Source: Vallitaleaceae bacterium 9-2 (GTDB taxonomy: Bacteria > Bacillota > Clostridia > Lachnospirales > Vallitaleaceae). Taken from it: a stretch of DNA of 64,000 nt. The stretch is taken from assembly GCA_038396585.1 (NCBI GenBank), contig CP121691.1:1798001-1862000 (forward strand), read 5' to 3'. Positions within the stretch are counted from its first letter, which is position 1. Each line of letters starts with the position of its first letter. Both the position numbers and the translations under genes were made by a program. Under the pieces are notes generated by a model. That model had not been told where the DNA came from and made no database searches. It saw only the letters and a program-made list of their open reading frames with translations. This document shows positions 16,495 through 26,657 of the stretch, in pieces.

Positions 16495-17199
16495 TTACTT
16501 ATTATAATTTCTTTCTCCGAAAAGTCCTGTACCTACACGAATATGCGTTGCGCCTTCTTCTATGGCAACTTCATAATCACCTGTCATTCCCATAGATAGA
16601 ATATTCATATTAACATTATCAATGTTTTTACTTTTTATGTCAATAAGTAATTCGTTTAATTGACGGAAAAGATGGCGATTGTCTTCAGGATTTTCTACAT
16701 AAGGAGCGATTGTCATGAATCCTTGAATATGAATGTGACTCATGGCTCCGATTTCACGTACAGCTTGCTCCAGATTTTCGGCTAAAAATCCTTGTTTTGA
16801 GGTTTCTTTACTAATATTAACCTGAAGAAGTATATTTACATGGCATTCTTTTTTTATTGCTTGTTCATTGAGTTGTTGAGCAAGCTTGAGTGAATCAATC
16901 GAATGAATGAGTTCACATGTTGTTAAGACATATTTGATTTTATTGCTTTGTAGATGACCAATCATATGCCACTTTACTGGGGTTGAAATTTCATTGGTCT
17001 TATCGCGAATTTCTTGAGGCTTATTTTCACCAAATTCGGTCATACCAATATCTATTGCCATCTTGACTGTCTCTACAGGTTTGGTTTTTGATACTGCAAT
17101 GAGTGTAACATCTTCAGGGTTACGCCCACTACGTTGACAAGCGTTTTCAATATTGCATAAGACAGATTGATAATTTTCTTCCATTTGTTTTTTATTCAT
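16495..17199 (-). CDS. yggS: PLP-binding homeostasis protein, YggS/YlmE family
   Basis: Pyridoxal-phosphate-binding protein of 234 residues with an alanine-racemase-like barrel. PLP Lys in VTLIAVSKTKP (residue about 38); GENKPQEIRDK, WHMIGHLQSNK and LSMGMTGDYEVAIEEGATHIRVG are family signatures. Keeps PLP and amino-acid pools balanced; no catalytic reaction is established. Confidence 0.95.
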   Translation of the reverse strand: MNKKQMEENYQSVLCNIENACQRSGRNPEDVTLIAVSKTKPVETVKMAIDIGMTEFGENKPQEIRDKTNEISTPVKWHMIGHLQSNKIKYVLTTCELIHSIDSLKLAQQLNEQAIKKECHVNILLQVNISKETSKQGFLAENLEQAVREIGAMSHIHIQGFMTIAPYVENPEDNRHLFRQLNELLIDIKSKNIDNVNMNILSMGMTGDYEVAIEEGATHIRVGTGLFGERNYNK

Positions 17200-17213
17200 T
17201 TAAAACACATCCT

Positions 17214-18701
17214 TTACTTTAATGTTGTAAATTCTTCAATGCCACGGCTGTCTGCCACAATTTTATCATATAGTCCGACACTATATTTAAGTTGTGAAGT
17301 AATAATTCTAAAATCTTTATCCTCATAAATCGTTTCTACACGACGAAAATCTGTGTAACCTTTATTGACAACATATACGCCCTCAATCGTAGTCGGCGGC
17401 TCGAGTGTATAGGTTCCCATATCACTAACGGCTGCATTTTCATCGAGGACATAAAGAATTTTATCCTGCGTATTTAATGTCGTCTCAGAATCGATGCTTC
17501 GAACATAGGAGAATTCGCCATCAGAATAGTATTCTTTGATATCAATGGGGACAAGTTCTTGTTTATTGGATTGATCAGCAAAAGAGAGACTTTTTTGCAG
17601 CTGATAACTTCCTTTGTTGTATTGTATAGCGCTTTTAGGAACTTTATATACGTCTTTGGTGGTCATTGCTTCATTGGGGATTTTTAGTCCATCATATTGA
17701 TTATAGATAATTTTGTAATTGATTTTACGATCTGAAAAAAACAAATTAAAGTATCGATCAAATTCATAAACAGCGAAAATCTTGTCACCGTCACGGAATG
17801 TTGAATGGACTTTTACATCAACACTTATATTTTTGGTTGGAAAAAACAAACTTACATACGAACGGTTTTCCAAATGTTTTTCACTATATGGATCAATCTC
17901 GGAGACTAAATAATATAGATAATTATCCACCACTTTATATAAGGGGTCCCCGCTCGAGATGGATTGCTTTTTGGTGATATCAACAGTAGTAACTTCCTGT
18001 GCAAAGACTTGCGGCGTCAACGTGTCTATCGTAATATCTTCAAACCCATCAATAGTATAACTGATAACACCACTTTTTGCCATTTTGTAGTACGTACCAT
18101 TTTGAAGTTTTTTACTTTGACCGGCTTGGATCTTTTTTTGGATTTGATCAAAAAGGTCTTGGTCCGTGACGCGAACCGTTTGGGAAATATCATATAGCGT
18201 TGCTTCTAGATTGTCCCGGGCAATAGAAGCGTAACTAAGATCGTTCTTCTTTTTTTCCACAACATAAGAACGAATTCGATCTTTTAAAATGCTATAATCT
18301 TCATTCGTATAATCTGAGGCACGATTGAGTTGGCTTAGGTGTTCATTGACCTGTTCGTCAAGTATTCGAGCCATTTCTTCATCTTGATTGATAACACATA
18401 CATATGTATTTAGGCGAACTTTATCTCCTTCAGGGACAAAATATTTTACCGGTCCATTGGTATTGCTGTAAACAATGGTTTCATCGCGTATAAATACGCC
18501 ATCAAACGAACCTTCATTTAGTATTTCACCAGCTTCTGCATACACATAATGAATGGTATCTTTGGTTAATGAATGGTATACGATAAAAAGTAAATAGGCC
18601 ATTAAAATTACATAAACAACAACAACAAAGTTAATATGCTTATTTGCTTTTTCTTCTCTCTTTTTCTTTTTTGCACTTGCCTTATATCGATTGTTTGCCA
18701 T
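17214..18701 (-). CDS. HlyD-like membrane-anchored protein in the division operon
   Basis: 495 residues. A Lys/Arg-rich cytoplasmic start, one membrane segment (about 24-45), then a large outside part with a biotinyl-lipoyl-like piece (GPVKYFVPEGDKVRLNTYVCVI, about 85-105) and a helical stretch (115-190), as in HlyD-type adaptors. No partner ABC exporter is nearby. Similar proteins sit beside yggS-sepF in clostridia and their role is not established; a cell-wall or division role is inference. The start overlaps the end of the radical-SAM gene by 20 bases. Confidence 0.75.
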   Translation of the reverse strand: MANNRYKASAKKKKREEKANKHINFVVVVYVILMAYLLFIVYHSLTKDTIHYVYAEAGEILNEGSFDGVFIRDETIVYSNTNGPVKYFVPEGDKVRLNTYVCVINQDEEMARILDEQVNEHLSQLNRASDYTNEDYSILKDRIRSYVVEKKKNDLSYASIARDNLEATLYDISQTVRVTDQDLFDQIQKKIQAGQSKKLQNGTYYKMAKSGVISYTIDGFEDITIDTLTPQVFAQEVTTVDITKKQSISSGDPLYKVVDNYLYYLVSEIDPYSEKHLENRSYVSLFFPTKNISVDVKVHSTFRDGDKIFAVYEFDRYFNLFFSDRKINYKIIYNQYDGLKIPNEAMTTKDVYKVPKSAIQYNKGSYQLQKSLSFADQSNKQELVPIDIKEYYSDGEFSYVRSIDSETTLNTQDKILYVLDENAAVSDMGTYTLEPPTTIEGVYVVNKGYTDFRRVETIYEDKDFRIITSQLKYSVGLYDKIVADSRGIEEFTTLK

Positions 18702-19626
18702 AACTATCCTCTTGATAATAAATTCCTTGACTTAATTTATGGGTATCTAAATAGTCCATAATTTGATTGTATATTTTCCACCAGCTTGCATCCCAATTTG
18801 AAAAAACTGCATCGTCTTTTGGAATTCTTGACACTAAACGTGCAAGTGCGATGTCAGGATTCAAATGGGTTATAAACGCTACGACACGATCAACATAATC
18901 TTCTACGCTTCCAACATGAATTTTACCTTCCAAAAACTGTTTTTCATACAGGCTGTCCTTAGCAATATATAAAGAATGTAGTTTAACCACATCGGTTTTA
19001 ACTGTGTTCATGAGTTTTGCTGTATTAAGAACATCGGTCATTGTTGAATCGGGTAAATTTAAAATAAGATGGGTACATATATCAAAGCCATGAGATTTAA
19101 GTTTTATAGCGGTTTGCTCATAGTCTTGTACACTATGGCCTCGATGTGTTGCATTTAAAATACTATCATTTGCGATTTGCAGTCCTAATTCAAAGGTAAT
19201 ATTGATAGCGTATTGAGCCTTTATTTTTTTTAGGGCATCAATATATGCATCCGATATGGTATCGGGGCGCGTAGCAATATCAATTCCTACCAAATCACAT
19301 TCAAGGGCTTGTTCTACATAAGAGATAAATGTCTCGACCGGCATGTAGGTATTGGTATAATTTTGAAAATAGCCGATAAATTTTTTGGCCTTATAGCGAG
19401 CTATCATTTTATCTCTGGCTGCATTGATTTGCTCGGCTATAGGCACCATATTGTGATGGGATTCAAATCCCGTTCCTTTTGCGCTACAAAATGAACAGCC
19501 GTGATGACCTAATGTTCCATCACGATTTGGACAGGTTGAAGGAATATTAATGGGGCATTTGTATGTTTTTGCCCCATATTTATGCGTAAGATATTCATTA
19601 TATGCGTATATTTTTGTGCTTAACAT
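18682..19626 (-). CDS. Radical SAM protein, YhcC family
   Basis: 314 residues, TIGR01212/YhcC type. The FeS site is in PSTCPNRDGTLGHHGCSFCS; the rest of the barrel shows GYFQNYTNTY and DIATRPDTISD. YhcC-like enzymes are thought to act on small molecules or RNA; the substrate is unknown. First gene of the long minus-strand operon; a TTGACA-like -35 lies at 19704-19699 in the divergent gap. Overlaps the next gene by 20 bases. Confidence 0.9.
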   Translation of the reverse strand: MLSTKIYAYNEYLTHKYGAKTYKCPINIPSTCPNRDGTLGHHGCSFCSAKGTGFESHHNMVPIAEQINAARDKMIARYKAKKFIGYFQNYTNTYMPVETFISYVEQALECDLVGIDIATRPDTISDAYIDALKKIKAQYAINITFELGLQIANDSILNATHRGHSVQDYEQTAIKLKSHGFDICTHLILNLPDSTMTDVLNTAKLMNTVKTDVVKLHSLYIAKDSLYEKQFLEGKIHVGSVEDYVDRVVAFITHLNPDIALARLVSRIPKDDAVFSNWDASWWKIYNQIMDYLDTHKLSQGIYYQEDSYGKQSI

Positions 19627-19827
19627 GAGTTCACTTCTTTCTTAAAGACTTCTATCGGAACGTGATATCGCCTTTTTATTCTTTGATAATAGCATAATTG
19701 TCAAAAAAGTAAAATAAATAAACGAAAATATTTCGAAAAATAAAAAGGATTTGTATAATTTTCATAGAATATATATATATATCAATTGATCAACCAGCCC
19801 ATTTATTTTTTTAAGGAGGAGATTATC

Positions 19828-20244
19828 ATGATACAAGTTATTTCAGGTGATACTGGTGAGGGAAAAACAAAAGAGCTAATTGAAGCAGCCAATGCAAAGT
19901 TAAAGGAAACAAGTGGGAACATCGTTTATATTGATGCAGACAATACCCATATGTACGATTTAAAACATGAAATACGCTATATAAATATTTCAGAATTTCC
20001 AATTGACAATTATCATGAATTCTATGGTTTTATGTGTGGTATCTTATCCGAAGACAATGATATTGATTATATTTTTGTTGATGGCCTCTTGCGAATGGCG
20101 CATCTGAATAAAGTTGATAACTCAGACGAATTAATAAATAAATTAAAAACTATTACCAACAAATTTGGCGTAAAACTTGTTGCAGGTATTAACTGCAAAC
20201 AAAGTACTCTACCTCATTTCCTTCAAGAATTCTCAATGGCTTAA
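19828..20244 (+). CDS. Small P-loop protein of unknown function
   Basis: 138 residues. Walker A SGDTGEGKT at residues 6-14 and a Walker-B-like IDYIFVDGLLRM near residues 84-95. The ATG at 19828 follows AAGGAGG closely; an upstream ATG at 19786 lacks a ribosome site. No partner domain. It stands alone between two minus-strand operons, has its own -10 box TATAAT at 19754-19759 and a strong terminator. Not recognised beyond the NTPase fold; too short for a helicase or RecA core. Confidence 0.75.
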   Translation: MIQVISGDTGEGKTKELIEAANAKLKETSGNIVYIDADNTHMYDLKHEIRYINISEFPIDNYHEFYGFMCGILSEDNDIDYIFVDGLLRMAHLNKVDNSDELINKLKTITNKFGVKLVAGINCKQSTLPHFLQEFSMA

Positions 20245-20254
20245 TGCTGTTTGT

Positions 20255-20288
20255 AAAAAAGCTGGTGTCTAGTGACACCAGCTTTTAT
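20255..20288. terminator. Bidirectional terminator
   Basis: Nine-base-pair stem GCTGGTGTC/GACACCAGC (20261-20269 with 20274-20282), loop TAGT, A-run before and T-rich stretch after. Ends the P-loop gene on plus and mgsA on minus. Confidence 0.88.
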
Positions 20289-20325
20289 TATGCATTGGTA
20301 TGTACTTAATAAAGATACAATGTAA

Positions 20326-20721
20326 TCACCTTAGCACATCACGCCATTCAATATCCCCACGTTCTAACGCACGTATTAATAACTCTGCAGTAGCTAGATT
20401 TGTAGCTACAGGGATATTATGGATATCACACAAACGAATGAGCGATCCCATCTCGGGTTCATGTTCTTGACGAGATACAGGATCACGTAAAAAAATCATC
20501 ACATCAATTTGATTATGAGCAATTTGTGACCCAAGTTGCTGTACACCACCTAAGTGTCCGGTAAGATATTTGTGGATACTTAAATTCGTCACTTCTTCAA
20601 TTAATCTTCCTGTTGTTCCCGTTGCATAAAGGTCATGCTTATGCAAAATATTCCTATATGCAATGCAAAAATTTTGCATTAATTTTTTTTTGGTATCGTG
20701 TGCTACTAGTCCGATATTCAT
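20326..20721 (-). CDS. mgsA: Methylglyoxal synthase
   Basis: Converts dihydroxyacetone phosphate to methylglyoxal and phosphate; 131 residues, normal length. Signatures LVAHDTKK, ATGTTGRL, GGVQQLGSQIA, and the catalytic region VMIFLRDP. Last gene of the rod/min operon, 9 bases after rodA, a common clostridial arrangement. Confidence 0.96.
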   Translation of the reverse strand: MNIGLVAHDTKKKLMQNFCIAYRNILHKHDLYATGTTGRLIEEVTNLSIHKYLTGHLGGVQQLGSQIAHNQIDVMIFLRDPVSRQEHEPEMGSLIRLCDIHNIPVATNLATAELLIRALERGDIEWRDVLR

Positions 20722-20730
20722 AAGAACCCC

Positions 20731-21855
20731 CTATTTGTTTGTTTTTCGCTGGATACTTAAGTTAAGTACAAGACCTAACATGAGCATATTGCTCCACAAT
20801 GCACTTAAACCATAACTAATAAATGGTAAAGGCAATCCAGTATTTGGAACAATATTTGTTGTGACTCCAACATTAATAAATGTTTGAAAACCAAGGACAG
20901 CAACAAAGCCAGCACATAAAAGCTGCCCCATTAAGTCCTTACTGTCTTTTGCGATATATAAAACACGAAGCATTAATGCTAACATGAGGAGCAAAACAAC
21001 AGAACAACCGATAAATCCAAATTCTTCACCAATAATCGAGAAAATAAAATCGGTTTGTGATTCTGGTAAATAATTATACTGATTAAGTTTTCCGTTATAT
21101 ATTCCTTTTCCAAACAATTGCCCGGAGCCTATTCCTTGAACAGAGTTTTGAGTCTGAAGGGCAATCGATAATTCGTACTCTTCTGGATTAATCATGGCCA
21201 TAATTCGACCTAATTGATTATCACTTAATAATACTTGGTCAGGCTGTTGTATATACCATAATACACCAAACATCATTACAATTGCAATCCCTAATAAAAT
21301 AAAAATATAACGATATTTAATACCTGCGGCAAATAACATAATGCCTAACAAAAAAACTAAAACCAGTGCAGTCGATAAATCCGGCTGCTTTCGTATAAGC
21401 ATCATAGGTATAACAATAAGTATTCCGGCACCAAGCCACACAAAAACAGAATTAATGTGTTTTTGAAACCGATCAAAATATTTTGCCAATACAATGACCA
21501 TAAAAAACTTGCTAAATTCGCTGGGCTGTATTGTCATCCCTAGCATTTCTATCCACCGTACTGCACCATTAACTTCTTTACCAAACATTAGTACAGCAAC
21601 TAATAGACCGACATTTAAAAGATAAATTGGGATTGCTAATTTTCCCAATAGATGATAATCAAAAAAGGATACCAGTAACATCAATACTAATCCAATTGAA
21701 AATCCCATTAATTGTCGCTGTGCATAATAATCTGTTCCTTCAATACTATTGATACGTGTGGCACTACCAATTACAAAATAGCTAATGGTAATTAGTAAAA
21801 ACATAAGAATAATACTTAGGAAATCATAACGTTTATAATTATAACTTCGAAACAT
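20731..21855 (-). CDS. rodA: RodA-type SEDS peptidoglycan polymerase
   Basis: Membrane glycosyltransferase of elongation, 374 residues, about ten hydrophobic segments. FtsW/RodA/SpoVE signatures: GKEVNGAVRWI, PSEFSKFF, KQPDLSTALV, and the C-terminal TGLPLPFISYG. Works with the class B PBP encoded upstream in the same operon; RodA rather than FtsW is chosen from that context. Confidence 0.93.
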   Translation of the reverse strand: MFRSYNYKRYDFLSIILMFLLITISYFVIGSATRINSIEGTDYYAQRQLMGFSIGLVLMLLVSFFDYHLLGKLAIPIYLLNVGLLVAVLMFGKEVNGAVRWIEMLGMTIQPSEFSKFFMVIVLAKYFDRFQKHINSVFVWLGAGILIVIPMMLIRKQPDLSTALVLVFLLGIMLFAAGIKYRYIFILLGIAIVMMFGVLWYIQQPDQVLLSDNQLGRIMAMINPEEYELSIALQTQNSVQGIGSGQLFGKGIYNGKLNQYNYLPESQTDFIFSIIGEEFGFIGCSVVLLLMLALMLRVLYIAKDSKDLMGQLLCAGFVAVLGFQTFINVGVTTNIVPNTGLPLPFISYGLSALWSNMLMLGLVLNLSIQRKTNK

Positions 21856-21864
21856 GTGTTGCCT

Positions 21865-22134
21865 CTATTCTCGTGGCTTTTTTATATTGGTTATGGGTAT
21901 GTTCGCATAAAGAGCAGGAATGACATTTCCTGATGTCTCAGAACGTGTGGACCCAACTTTTACTTCCAATTCACCTTCATCAAAATCCATATATTTACTG
22001 ATGGTTTTTATAATATCAGCACGCATCATTTCTAATACATCTGTTGAACAATTGACACGATCATGAATTAAAACCAATTTTAAACGGTCTTTTGCCACCG
22101 TTTTAGAGGTTTTCTTTCTAGAAAAAATTCCCAT
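21865..22134 (-). CDS. minE: Cell-division topological factor MinE
   Basis: 89 residues. Conserved core RLKLVLIHDRVNCSTDVLEMMRADI with the anti-MinCD helix, then the dimerisation part. Presence of MinE together with DivIVA in the same window indicates both kinds of Min positioning factors coexist, as in several clostridia. Confidence 0.95.
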   Translation of the reverse strand: MGIFSRKKTSKTVAKDRLKLVLIHDRVNCSTDVLEMMRADIIKTISKYMDFDEGELEVKVGSTRSETSGNVIPALYANIPITNIKKPRE

Positions 22135-22146
22135 TATTCCACCTTC

Positions 22147-22944
22147 CTAACCTTTCATTCCCATAATTGTACGTAACTTACCAAAAAATCCAGTTGGAGT
22201 ATCTAAATCTAAATAGGGCACTTCTTCGCCAGTAATACGCTTACACATATTCATATAGGCTTTTCCTGGAATCGTACTTTCGTTGGCTGCAATTGGTTCG
22301 CCTGTGTTAGTTGAGATAACAATATTTTCATCATCAGGCATTACACCAATCAAATCAATAGCTAAGATTTCTATAACATCATCAATCCCCATCATATCAC
22401 CACGCTTAACCATATCAAAACGAATACGGTTCACTACGAGACGAATGTCACGGATTTCATTTGCTTCTAATAATCCAATAATTCGATCTGCATCACGAAT
22501 TGCAGAGATTTCTGGAGTAGTAACTACAAGTGCTCGATCGGCTGCGGCAATTGCATTTTTAAACCCTTGCTCAATTCCGGCAGGGCAATCAATAATGATA
22601 TAATCATAGTCTTTTTTTAGGGTATCACAAAGCTCCTTCATTTGCTCAGGAGTTACAGCGTCTTTGTCACGTGTTTGTGCTGCTGGGAGCAAATAAAGTG
22701 TAGGATTTTTTTTATCTTTTATTAAGCCTTGGCTTAATTTGCAGTTACCTTCAACTACATCAATTAAATTATATACAATTCTATTTTCAAGCCCCATGAC
22801 AACATCAAGATTACGTAAACCGATATCAGCATCGATAAGAACTACTTTTTTCCCTAACATAGCTAATCCGGTTCCAATATTAGCGCTGGTTGTTGTTTTA
22901 CCAACCCCGCCTTTTCCTGATGTGACAACAATAACTTCACTCAT
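22147..22944 (-). CDS. minD: Septum site-determining ATPase MinD
   Basis: 265 residues. Deviant Walker A SGKGGVGKTTTSAN at residues 9-22, switch DADIGLRNLDVVMG, Walker B IIIDCPAGIEQG, and a C-terminal amphipathic membrane helix (FFGKLRTIMGMKG). Between minC and minE with short gaps. Confidence 0.97.
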   Translation of the reverse strand: MSEVIVVTSGKGGVGKTTTSANIGTGLAMLGKKVVLIDADIGLRNLDVVMGLENRIVYNLIDVVEGNCKLSQGLIKDKKNPTLYLLPAAQTRDKDAVTPEQMKELCDTLKKDYDYIIIDCPAGIEQGFKNAIAAADRALVVTTPEISAIRDADRIIGLLEANEIRDIRLVVNRIRFDMVKRGDMMGIDDVIEILAIDLIGVMPDDENIVISTNTGEPIAANESTIPGKAYMNMCKRITGEEVPYLDLDTPTGFFGKLRTIMGMKG

Positions 22945-22962
22945 TTAATTCGCTCCTTTTAT

Positions 22963-23721
22963 CTAATTTGTATCGTTAATTAAGTCTCTATAGACTTGAT
23001 TGTGAATGTTTTCAATAACGATTCGTCCATCTTCTTCATAGGCAATTTGAGGTTCTACAGATTTAGAGACTTTGTCCACTCGATCTGCAGCACGTCCAAT
23101 AGCGTTGCCGATTTTTAATTGCACCGGTGTCATATCTAAGGCAAATACAAAGCCTCGTTGCCTTGGATCAAGTCCGGCATGTACAACACCCTTTAGGCGA
23201 CCTAATACAATAACTTTGCCACCAGATTCAATTCTAGATCCGTTATTGGCATCGCCCAGTATGACCACGTGACTTTTGGTAATAATCTGTTGACCTGAAC
23301 GAAGATTGGAAAAGTGAAAAACAATTTGTTCGTCTTGTTCTCGAAATTTTTGCTCTTGAGTACGCAACTGTGATTCCAACTGTTCGATGTAATCTTTATA
23401 TGCTTTGATTTGCGGTTCGACAGATTCGTTGGCAACACGTTCAATGCGCTCTGTAACACTGTCAAAGTCAAATTCCTTGTGAAGCGAACAAATAATCTGA
23501 AGATTGGTTTCGCTAGATACCAATCGTGTAAGTTTGTCCATTTCTTTTGAAGTGAGTGTTTTCCCTTCGAAGGACAAAACCACTTTGCTGTTACCAAAAA
23601 AGTTTTTTCCATCAATTAATTTTTGTTTAAGCGCTTCATAGATAAGATCAAATTTGGCATTCTCATCTACATGAATCGACAAACCGAATTGATTCCCCTT
23701 AATTAGAATAATATCCTTCAT
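22963..23721 (-). CDS. minC: Septum inhibitor MinC
   Basis: 252 residues. N-terminal MinC domain (1-110), a coiled linker (EQLESQLRTQEQKFREQ), then the C-terminal beta-helix domain with the family motifs RSGQQI, VVILGDANNGSRI and HAGLDPRQRGFVFALDMTP. Blocks FtsZ ring formation where MinD recruits it. Directly after PBP2 with a 92-base gap. Confidence 0.95.
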   Translation of the reverse strand: MKDIILIKGNQFGLSIHVDENAKFDLIYEALKQKLIDGKNFFGNSKVVLSFEGKTLTSKEMDKLTRLVSSETNLQIICSLHKEFDFDSVTERIERVANESVEPQIKAYKDYIEQLESQLRTQEQKFREQDEQIVFHFSNLRSGQQIITKSHVVILGDANNGSRIESGGKVIVLGRLKGVVHAGLDPRQRGFVFALDMTPVQLKIGNAIGRAADRVDKVSKSVEPQIAYEEDGRIVIENIHNQVYRDLINDTN

Positions 23722-23813
23722 ATATTACCTCGTTTAATTTGCTAAGGTATTTATACCTTATGTCATATTATACATAAAAACAAAAACAATGTATAGACAA
23801 ATCTGAAAATGTT

Positions 23814-26657
23814 TTAATTTGTGTCAATATTTCCTTCATCTGCGAATTCTCCCATATAATTATAGGATGGATATTCTTTATAAATGTCATAATATGCCCC
23901 ATAAAGATCACGGGTTAGCGTTCCAACAATGTATCCTGAAGAAAAGTTTGCTGTATAGCTAAAAGGTATGACAACTGCAATGGCTATTTCCGGGTCATTG
24001 GCCGGAGCAAAGGAACCAAAAACAGCATGGGATGCTCTAGATTTGTTTTCCTGTGCACTTCCGGTCTTACCTGCAACCAAAATCGGAAAATTCGCATAAA
24101 AACTTCGAGCTGTACCACGGGAGCCTGAAGTTACATCAATCATTCCTTGATGAACCAATTCAATCGTTTCTTCATCAAAGTCATTGACTTGTGTTACGGT
24201 AGGTTCATTGATCTCATACACAGAACCATCAGAATTATAAATGCGATCAATTAACGTTAATTCATATAGGGTTCCTCCATTCGCAAGTGTGGCAAGAAAA
24301 CGTGCGATTTGGGTTGGTGTATAGGAATTAAATTCTTGACCCATGGCTGCTGTCACAGGGTTTGGATAGCCAGTGGTTGTATTTCCTGGTAATGATGGTG
24401 GCGATTCTGTTAATTCGATTCCAGAAACTGAGTCTAGCCCAAACATAGCTGCATACTCAGCGAGTTTGTTCGTTCCGATTTTAGGATTGTACAATCCATC
24501 CTCTGTCATACCCATGCGATACCCGATTTCATTAAAAAACGAGTTGCAACTTACGGCTATAGCAGTAACAACATCAACATTTCCATGCTGTCCTCCACTT
24601 GCTGCAATCCAACATGCAACAGAAGGTGTGATTTTTGTAAAATGTCCTGTACAGTTAAAATGTGTATGTGCGTCAATAATTCCTTCTTCAAGTCCAGCTA
24701 CAGCAGAGACCATTTTAAATGTTGACCCAGGTGCGGTTTTTCCTTGAGTTGCAATAGGATAAAGTGGACGACTGGGATCTCTTAACAGATCTTGATAATA
24801 GTTATAATCAGAGATACGGTTGTTGTCATAACTTGGGTAGTTAACTAGTGCAAGGACTTCTCCTGTATGTACATCGGTAATCACAATACCGCCAGTTGAA
24901 GGATCAAGTGCTATTTGTTGAGGCGTCAATTCAATATTGGCAATGACTTCTTTCATAAAAGCAAGTGGCGATTGTTGACGATTGGATAATGCATCATAGC
25001 GTGTTTGATCAAAAGCAATCACGTCAATTTCCATGAGCATTTTTGATAAATCAACATATGAGAATTGCTCATTTTCAATCATTTCTAGAAATGTGTTGAG
25101 CTTGAATTGATATCGGTCAACATAATCACCTAAAATCACCTGGTTCACCAGATATGCATACACTTCATTATCTGTCAGCTGTTCAACATCTATAGATGTA
25201 TCATCACTATACTTTTCAAAGGAGAGATACTCTTCTTTGATATAATAATTAAGTAAACCACGGAAACTAATGATTTGATTGTCGTAATCTAAAAATCCAC
25301 TGCTACTTGTATGGTTGTCTTTTAATAAACCATCACTTATAAGTGTAGATAAGATATAGTCATTATAACGTGAGAGTTTTTCATTCTTAGATACGTCACT
25401 TGTTTCTAACTGTTCACGTATATTCTCTACACGAAGATCGCGATAGGTAGAATATTGTTCTAAAATAGTCTGTGTAGATGTATCGGATTCATCAAAAGAT
25501 AATAATGTATCTAGTTCGATCGTTTTATTTTCAAATAGTGAGTAGTATACTTCCCACAATTCAGGCACCCGTGTTTCACCGTATGAAGGTTTTTTCATAA
25601 CAAGTTTTTGTGAGATCAGATGGGCTAACTGCTTTTCAAGGAGTTCTTCACTACGTTTTTGAAGTTCTAAATCTAAAGTAAGATAGACGTCTTTTCCTGC
25701 TACAGGGTCTATTTGTTCAATGACATTCATGGTTCGTCCAAGATTATCAACTTCAACCGTCTGTTTGCCATCTTGAGCATGTAGATATAACTCCATGGAT
25801 TTTTCAATGCCGATACGCCCAATAATATCATTTTGATCGTAACCATATTGCTTATATTCTTCTAAAGCTTCATCGCTGATACGCCCAGTATAGCCAAGGA
25901 TATGTGACATCAGTTCAGGGTACAAGTATTTGCGAACCGGGTCCTCGACAATCGTTACTCCAGGTAAAATATCCTTGTTTTCTTTGAGTTCCGCTAAAGA
26001 CTCAAGACTTATATCTACTGCAATTTCTTGAGGAATAAATTTATAATATGCTTTTTTCCATAACGCATAGCGGATAGAGAGCAAGTCAACCAGTTCCTGT
26101 TTTGTAATTTCTTTTTCTTGAATCTCTTCTTCACTAATGGCAAAAAAAGTCGGACTACATAGGTATTCAATAACTTCATCCGGAGTTTGATCCAAAGCAA
26201 AATCCGGGTCTTTTGCGCGCTGACTTGCATATATATCCCTTAAAAAACGATTTAACGCACCTGTATTGTCTTTAAATTGATACAGATTATCAGAGTCTAT
26301 ATATAAAGGGAATTCGATACTAAGGGCATCATTATTATCCTTTAAGATACGAATCATGGTTAACAGAAGTTGATTACGGTCAACCGTATATACGCTATTG
26401 TCATATTTGACGGTATATGCAATCTCATTAATTGCCAGTGGAGTGCCTTTTCGATCATATATGAGTCCACGCTGACCTTTGATATCAATTTCTCTTAAAA
26501 TACTCAGTTCAAATTCTTCATCTAACTTGCTTCCATTAATGATTTGCAATTCAAAAAGGCGAGATAAAAGAATGGATATCATTAAGATTAAGACAAGACT
26601 TAAAACAAATAGACGATGGGTTAAAAATGTAAATATGTATTTAAAAATCTCCTTCAT
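23814..26657 (-). CDS. mrdA: Class B penicillin-binding protein 2 (elongation)
   Basis: 947 residues, far longer than the 600-700 of most PBP2 proteins. N-terminal membrane segment (14-32), dimerisation domain with RGLIYDRKG, then the transpeptidase with SxxK (PGSTFK, about residue 643), SCN (about 704) and KTG (about 864). Extra length comes mainly from acidic, Tyr/Ser/Asp-rich stretches at about 100-210 and 345-590, probably extracellular insertions. Works with RodA, MreC and MreD. Overlaps the mreD end by 17 bases. Confidence 0.92.
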   Translation of the reverse strand: MKEIFKYIFTFLTHRLFVLSLVLILMISILLSRLFELQIINGSKLDEEFELSILREIDIKGQRGLIYDRKGTPLAINEIAYTVKYDNSVYTVDRNQLLLTMIRILKDNNDALSIEFPLYIDSDNLYQFKDNTGALNRFLRDIYASQRAKDPDFALDQTPDEVIEYLCSPTFFAISEEEIQEKEITKQELVDLLSIRYALWKKAYYKFIPQEIAVDISLESLAELKENKDILPGVTIVEDPVRKYLYPELMSHILGYTGRISDEALEEYKQYGYDQNDIIGRIGIEKSMELYLHAQDGKQTVEVDNLGRTMNVIEQIDPVAGKDVYLTLDLELQKRSEELLEKQLAHLISQKLVMKKPSYGETRVPELWEVYYSLFENKTIELDTLLSFDESDTSTQTILEQYSTYRDLRVENIREQLETSDVSKNEKLSRYNDYILSTLISDGLLKDNHTSSSGFLDYDNQIISFRGLLNYYIKEEYLSFEKYSDDTSIDVEQLTDNEVYAYLVNQVILGDYVDRYQFKLNTFLEMIENEQFSYVDLSKMLMEIDVIAFDQTRYDALSNRQQSPLAFMKEVIANIELTPQQIALDPSTGGIVITDVHTGEVLALVNYPSYDNNRISDYNYYQDLLRDPSRPLYPIATQGKTAPGSTFKMVSAVAGLEEGIIDAHTHFNCTGHFTKITPSVACWIAASGGQHGNVDVVTAIAVSCNSFFNEIGYRMGMTEDGLYNPKIGTNKLAEYAAMFGLDSVSGIELTESPPSLPGNTTTGYPNPVTAAMGQEFNSYTPTQIARFLATLANGGTLYELTLIDRIYNSDGSVYEINEPTVTQVNDFDEETIELVHQGMIDVTSGSRGTARSFYANFPILVAGKTGSAQENKSRASHAVFGSFAPANDPEIAIAVVIPFSYTANFSSGYIVGTLTRDLYGAYYDIYKEYPSYNYMGEFADEGNIDTN

